Shown here piece after piece: positions 60,750 to 64,000 of a stretch of 64,000 nucleotides of DNA (position 1 is its first letter; each line of letters begins with the position of its first letter). Location: positions 1 through 64,000 of the forward strand of contig NZ_JADLJS010000007.1 in the NCBI RefSeq assembly GCF_015680405.1, written 5' to 3'. The position numbers were made by a program, and so were the translations under genes. The notes beneath the pieces were generated by a model. That model was not told the origin of the DNA. It ran no database searches and saw only the letters and a list, made by a program, of their open reading frames with translations. Source of the DNA: Pseudomonas pudica (GTDB taxonomy: Bacteria; Pseudomonadota; Gammaproteobacteria; Pseudomonadales; Pseudomonadaceae).

Positions 60750-60781
60750 CGGGGTCATAAAGCCGGCTTGTGGCCTGGGCC

Positions 60782-61582
60782 TTATTCCATTTCCTTCAGC
60801 CAGTCCTTGTTCTTGAACCACTTGTCGTGAATACGATCGTAGGTCCCGTCATGCTTGATCTGGTGCAGGAAGTTGTTGATGAAGTTGATGCTGTCGTAGT
60901 CGCCTTTCTTCAGGCCGAAGGCCAGCGGCTCGTAGGTGAAGGGTTCTTCGAGGAACAGCAGCTTGCCGGCACCGGCCTTGTCCACTGCCACCACGTTGTA
61001 AGGCGCGTCGTAGACGAAGGCGTCAGCCTTGCCGTTGACCACGTCCATCACCGCTTCCTGCTCGTTGTCGTAGCCGTGGTATTTGGCCTTGGCGATCAGC
61101 TTCTTGGAAACCATTTCGCCGGTGGTGCCGAGCTTGGAGGTGATGCGGTACTTCTCGTTGTTCAGGTCCTTGTACGACTTGATCTCGCCCGCCAGTTCCT
61201 TGCGGATCAGCAGGGTCTGGCCAACCACAATGAAGGGTTCGCTGAAGTTCAGGCGCAGGTTGCGTTCCTGGGTCAGGGTCATGCCGCTGCCGATCATGTC
61301 GAACTTGTCGGTCAGCAGGGCCGGGATGATGCCGTCATAGGCCGTGGATACCGGCTCGAACTTGACGCCCATGGACTTGGCCATGGCTTTGAGGATATCG
61401 ACTTCGAAGCCGATGATCTCGCCACGCTTGTTGGTCATCTGGAAAGGCATGTAGGTCGGATCCATGCCCACCCGCAGGGTGCCGCGCTTGACCGCGTCAT
61501 CGATCGCGCCCGCCTGGGCCGCCGTCACGGCGACCAGGGCGGTGACACCGACCAGCAGTCGCGAAAGGTATTTCTTGATCAT
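60782..61582 (-). CDS. Polar amino-acid ABC transporter, periplasmic binding protein
   Basis: A 266-residue SBP_bac_3 protein. Start at 61582 (MIKKYLSRLLVGVTALVAV), signal peptide ending AAQAGA. Family features are GTLRVGMDPTYMPFQM, GFEVDILKAMAKSMGVKFE and TSKLGTTGEMVSKK. First gene of the SBP-permease-ATPase operon. The ligand pocket has Arg, Asp and Met residues in expected places, but a specific amino acid cannot be named. Confidence 0.92.
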   Translation of the reverse strand: MIKKYLSRLLVGVTALVAVTAAQAGAIDDAVKRGTLRVGMDPTYMPFQMTNKRGEIIGFEVDILKAMAKSMGVKFEPVSTAYDGIIPALLTDKFDMIGSGMTLTQERNLRLNFSEPFIVVGQTLLIRKELAGEIKSYKDLNNEKYRITSKLGTTGEMVSKKLIAKAKYHGYDNEQEAVMDVVNGKADAFVYDAPYNVVAVDKAGAGKLLFLEEPFTYEPLAFGLKKGDYDSINFINNFLHQIKHDGTYDRIHDKWFKNKDWLKEME

Positions 61583-61739
61583 CACCAAGTCCCCTAGCAA
61601 GAAAAGTAGCGAATCTTATTGTTGGCATGGCCGTGGCGGCCGATGCGTCATATCGGAGAGGGATGCTAACGCATGGCGGCTCGGGGACCTAGAGCCGGGG
61701 GGGACTTTGTTGGCCAAAATCGGTGGGAGCCCTGAAAAG

Positions 61740-61830
61740 CTTCGCGGGCACGCCCGCTCCCACAGGTACAGCGCATGCCTCAAAGGCTGTGAAGTACCCT
61801 GTGGGAGCGGGCGTGCCCGCGAATAGGCCC
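61740..61830. repeat. Inverted REP pair, variant of main family
   Basis: CTTCGCGGGCACGCCCGCTCCCACAG and its inverse (GTGGGAGCGGGCGTGCCCGCGAATAGG) about 32 bases apart. The loop has changed from TAAA/TTCA to CACG/CGTG in both arms together. Between the opgH stop and the binding-protein gene start, both on the minus strand. Confidence 0.9.
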
Positions 61831-61832
61831 GA

Positions 61833-64000
61833 TCAGGCGCCGACGAGTGCCGGTTGGCCTTCATTCTCCGGATGCAGCGGCAACAGCGGCGAATGCGGGT
61901 CGTTCTTGATCGATGCACGCCACACGTTGATCCACGCCGCATTGTGCTCGGCCCAGACCTGCTCGTGCAGGCGGGTCAGCGCCACCGGGTCGCTGAGCAG
62001 GGCCAGGCGGGTATTGAGGTCCAGCCCTTGCGGCCCGACCTCCATCGCCTTGGCCACGCGCTCGACGCGCAATGCCTCGATAGGCGCCGCCTGACCATGA
62101 CGGGCAGTGGCCATGGCGCATGCCAGGGCGTTCTGCCGCGGGTCGACCACAGCCCGCACGAAGCCGTCATGCAGGGCATGCCAGCGGTTTTCGTGGGTGT
62201 ACTGGTCGGTGGCCAGCAGCTCCTGCGGAGTGGCGTATTCCTCGGGGATGAGGAACAGCTTCTCGTCCTTGGCCGCCAGGCCCAGGCGGGTGCGGCTGGA
62301 GATCACCGAAACCGGAATCGACAGCACCAGCGAACCAACGATTGGCGCCAGCCACCACAGGAAGCTTGGGTTCAGCCAGGCCACCAGCGCCGCCCAGGCA
62401 ATGCCCAACAGGGTCTGCGGGCCGTGGCGGCGCACCGCTTCGCTCCACGGAGTGGAGTCGTCGTCACGCTGCGGCGAGTTCCAGGTCGCGGCCCAGCCGA
62501 GGAACGCGGCCAGCACGAAGCGAGTGTGGAAGATCATGCGCACCGGTGCCAGCAGCATGGAGAAAAGCATCTCCATCAGCATCGACAGGGTGACCTTGAT
62601 GCGCCCGCCAAACTCGGTCGCGCCCTTGGCCCAGATCAGGATGACGCTGAGCAGCTTGGGCAGGAACAGCAGCACGATGGTGGTGGAGAACAGCGCCACG
62701 GCCTTCTCCGGATGCCACTGCGGCCACAGCGGGTAGAGCTGGTACGGCTCGATGAAGTACTGCGGCTCCATCAGCGTGTTGGTCGCCAGCAGCGCGGTCG
62801 ACAGCACCAGGAACAGGAACCACAGCGGTGCCGACAGGTACGACATCACCCCGGTGAGGAACACCGCACGGTGCACCGGGTGCATGCCCTTGACCAGGAA
62901 CAGGCGGAAGTTCATCAGGTTGCCGTGGCACCAGCGGCGGTCGCGCTTGAGCTCGTCGAGCAGGTTCGGCGGCAGTTCTTCGTAGCTGCCCGGCAGGTCG
63001 TAGGCAATCCACACGCCCCAGCCGGCACGGCGCATCAGCGCAGCTTCGACGAAGTCGTGGGAGAGGATTGCACCAGCGAACGCACCCTTGCCCGGCAACG
63101 GCGCCAGGGCGCAGTGCTCGATGAACGGCTTCATGCGGATGATCGCGTTGTGGCCCCAGTAGTGCGACTCGCCCAGCTGCCAGAAGTGCAGGCCGGCGGT
63201 GAACAGCGGGCCATACACGCGGGTGGCGAACTGCTGCAGGCGCGCATACAAGGTATCCATGCCCGAAGCCTTCGGCCCGGTCTGGATGATGCCGGCGTCC
63301 GGGTTGGCCTCCATCAGGCGCACCAGGCTGCTCAGGCACTCGCCGCTCATGACGCTGTCGGCGTCGAGTACGACCATGTATTTGTATTCGCCGCCCCAAC
63401 GACGGCAGAAGTCGTCGAGGTTGCCGCTCTTGCGCTTCACCCGGCGCCGACGGCGGCGGTAGAAGATGCGGCCGAAGCCTTTGGTTTCGCGGCACACGTC
63501 CAGCCAGGCCTGTTGTTCGGCCACGGCGATGTCGGTGTCGTTGGTGTCGCTGAGCACGAAGAAGTCGAATCGGTCGAGGTTGCCGCTGGCGGCCACCGAT
63601 TCGAACGTTGCGCGCAGGCCGGCGAACACACGTGGCACGTCTTCGTTGCAGATCGGCATCACCAACGCGGTACGCGCCTCGGGCGCGATCGGCTCGTTGC
63701 CTGCACTGCTACCCGATATCTTGTACTTGTCACGCCCGGTGAGCAGCTCGAGGAAGCCCATCAGCGCGGTCCAGAAGCCCGCCGATACCCAGCAGAACAG
63801 GATGCCGAAGAGAACCAGGATGGACGTCTGCAAGGCATACGGCCAAACCTGTACCACGGTGTCCCACAGCGGCTGGTTGACGACTTCGTCAAAGTCCACG
63901 AACGACCAGCCTTGGTACGGCAGGATGCCCTTCATGTACCAGCCGGCAACGATGGTCTGGCCGATCATCAGCGCCAGCAGGATGTAACGGCGGATCGAGC
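61833..64000 (-). CDS. opgH: Glucans biosynthesis glucosyltransferase H, 5' end outside window
   Basis: The last about 722 residues of OpgH (MdoH), which makes the beta-1,2-glucan backbone of osmoregulated periplasmic glucans; inner membrane. The reading frame stays open to the window edge ([15 protein letters not shown]), so about 130 N-terminal residues are missing. GT2 motifs are [20 protein letters not shown] and RDRRWCHGN. Several transmembrane helices lie on both sides of the catalytic domain. OpgG, usually upstream, would lie beyond the edge. Confidence 0.96.
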   Translation of the reverse strand, partial: SIRRYILLALMIGQTIVAGWYMKGILPYQGWSFVDFDEVVNQPLWDTVVQVWPYALQTSILVLFGILFCWVSAGFWTALMGFLELLTGRDKYKISGSSAGNEPIAPEARTALVMPICNEDVPRVFAGLRATFESVAASGNLDRFDFFVLSDTNDTDIAVAEQQAWLDVCRETKGFGRIFYRRRRRRVKRKSGNLDDFCRRWGGEYKYMVVLDADSVMSGECLSSLVRLMEANPDAGIIQTGPKASGMDTLYARLQQFATRVYGPLFTAGLHFWQLGESHYWGHNAIIRMKPFIEHCALAPLPGKGAFAGAILSHDFVEAALMRRAGWGVWIAYDLPGSYEELPPNLLDELKRDRRWCHGNLMNFRLFLVKGMHPVHRAVFLTGVMSYLSAPLWFLFLVLSTALLATNTLMEPQYFIEPYQLYPLWPQWHPEKAVALFSTTIVLLFLPKLLSVILIWAKGATEFGGRIKVTLSMLMEMLFSMLLAPVRMIFHTRFVLAAFLGWAATWNSPQRDDDSTPWSEAVRRHGPQTLLGIAWAALVAWLNPSFLWWLAPIVGSLVLSIPVSVISSRTRLGLAAKDEKLFLIPEEYATPQELLATDQYTHENRWHALHDGFVRAVVDPRQNALACAMATARHGQAAPIEALRVERVAKAMEVGPQGLDLNTRLALLSDPVALTRLHEQVWAEHNAAWINVWRASIKNDPHSPLLPLHPENEGQPALVGA

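Overview
The window is high-GC gammaproteobacterial chromosome from the Pseudomonas putida group. The evidence is a complete medium-chain-length PHA locus (phaC1-phaZ-phaC2-phaD on one strand, phaI-phaF on the other), Pseudomonas-type twitching chemosensory genes, a PyrB/inactive PyrC pair, and many P. putida-style REP elements. I see no tRNA, rRNA, insertion sequence, prophage or CRISPR array. Coding density and composition look uniform, so this is core genome. No gene-free stretch exceeds about 300 bases.

Layout. 0.1-12.5 kb is largely a methyl-cycle block: an ArsR-type regulator fused to a SAM-methyltransferase domain (SahR-like) with a perfect operator dyad, metK, then (after ligB, a DUF1090 gene, a haem-binding lipoprotein, mltA, MAPEG, EamA, an NhaP antiporter and a thioesterase) ahcY behind an SAH riboswitch, and metF. 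12.6-23.3 kb is mixed: a GT-A-like protein, an orphan solute-binding protein, rhlE, yceI-cytochrome b561, an exported amine oxidase with a long disordered tail, bioA, rsmE and a hemolysin-III protein. 23.4-32.3 kb (minus strand) is pilG-pilH-pilI-pilJ-chpA-chpC, lacking pilK and chpB. 32.6-38.6 kb carries gshB, tonB, yqgE-ruvX-pyrR-pyrB-pyrC'. 38.8-40.8 kb is hslVU behind a clear sigma-32 promoter. 41-48.5 kb is the PHA locus. 48.6-54.7 kb is ubiE-ubiJ-ubiB, hisI-hisE, tatABC and a second RsmE-family gene. 54.7-58.9 kb has two tandem chemoreceptors, each behind a sigma-28 (FliA) promoter. 59-61.6 kb is a polar amino-acid ABC importer, and the window ends inside opgH.

How the genes work together. 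MetK makes SAM; AhcY recycles the SAH product and MetF supplies methyl groups. SAH appears to be sensed both by RNA (riboswitch) and by protein (SahR-like). PHA synthases, depolymerase and phasins build and turn over granules under PhaD. The Pil/Chp genes form a phosphorelay for type IV pili, while the two MCPs belong to the flagellar regulon.

Most notable for follow-up: a DNA ligase (LigB) with an apparent secretion signal and a conserved cysteine pair, double SAH sensing, an adaptation-free Pil-Chp array, a divergent RsmE paralogue in the tat operon, repeated short motifs in the amine-oxidase tail, and three co-existing REP families. Function calls rest on motifs read by eye and on family knowledge; no database search was run.
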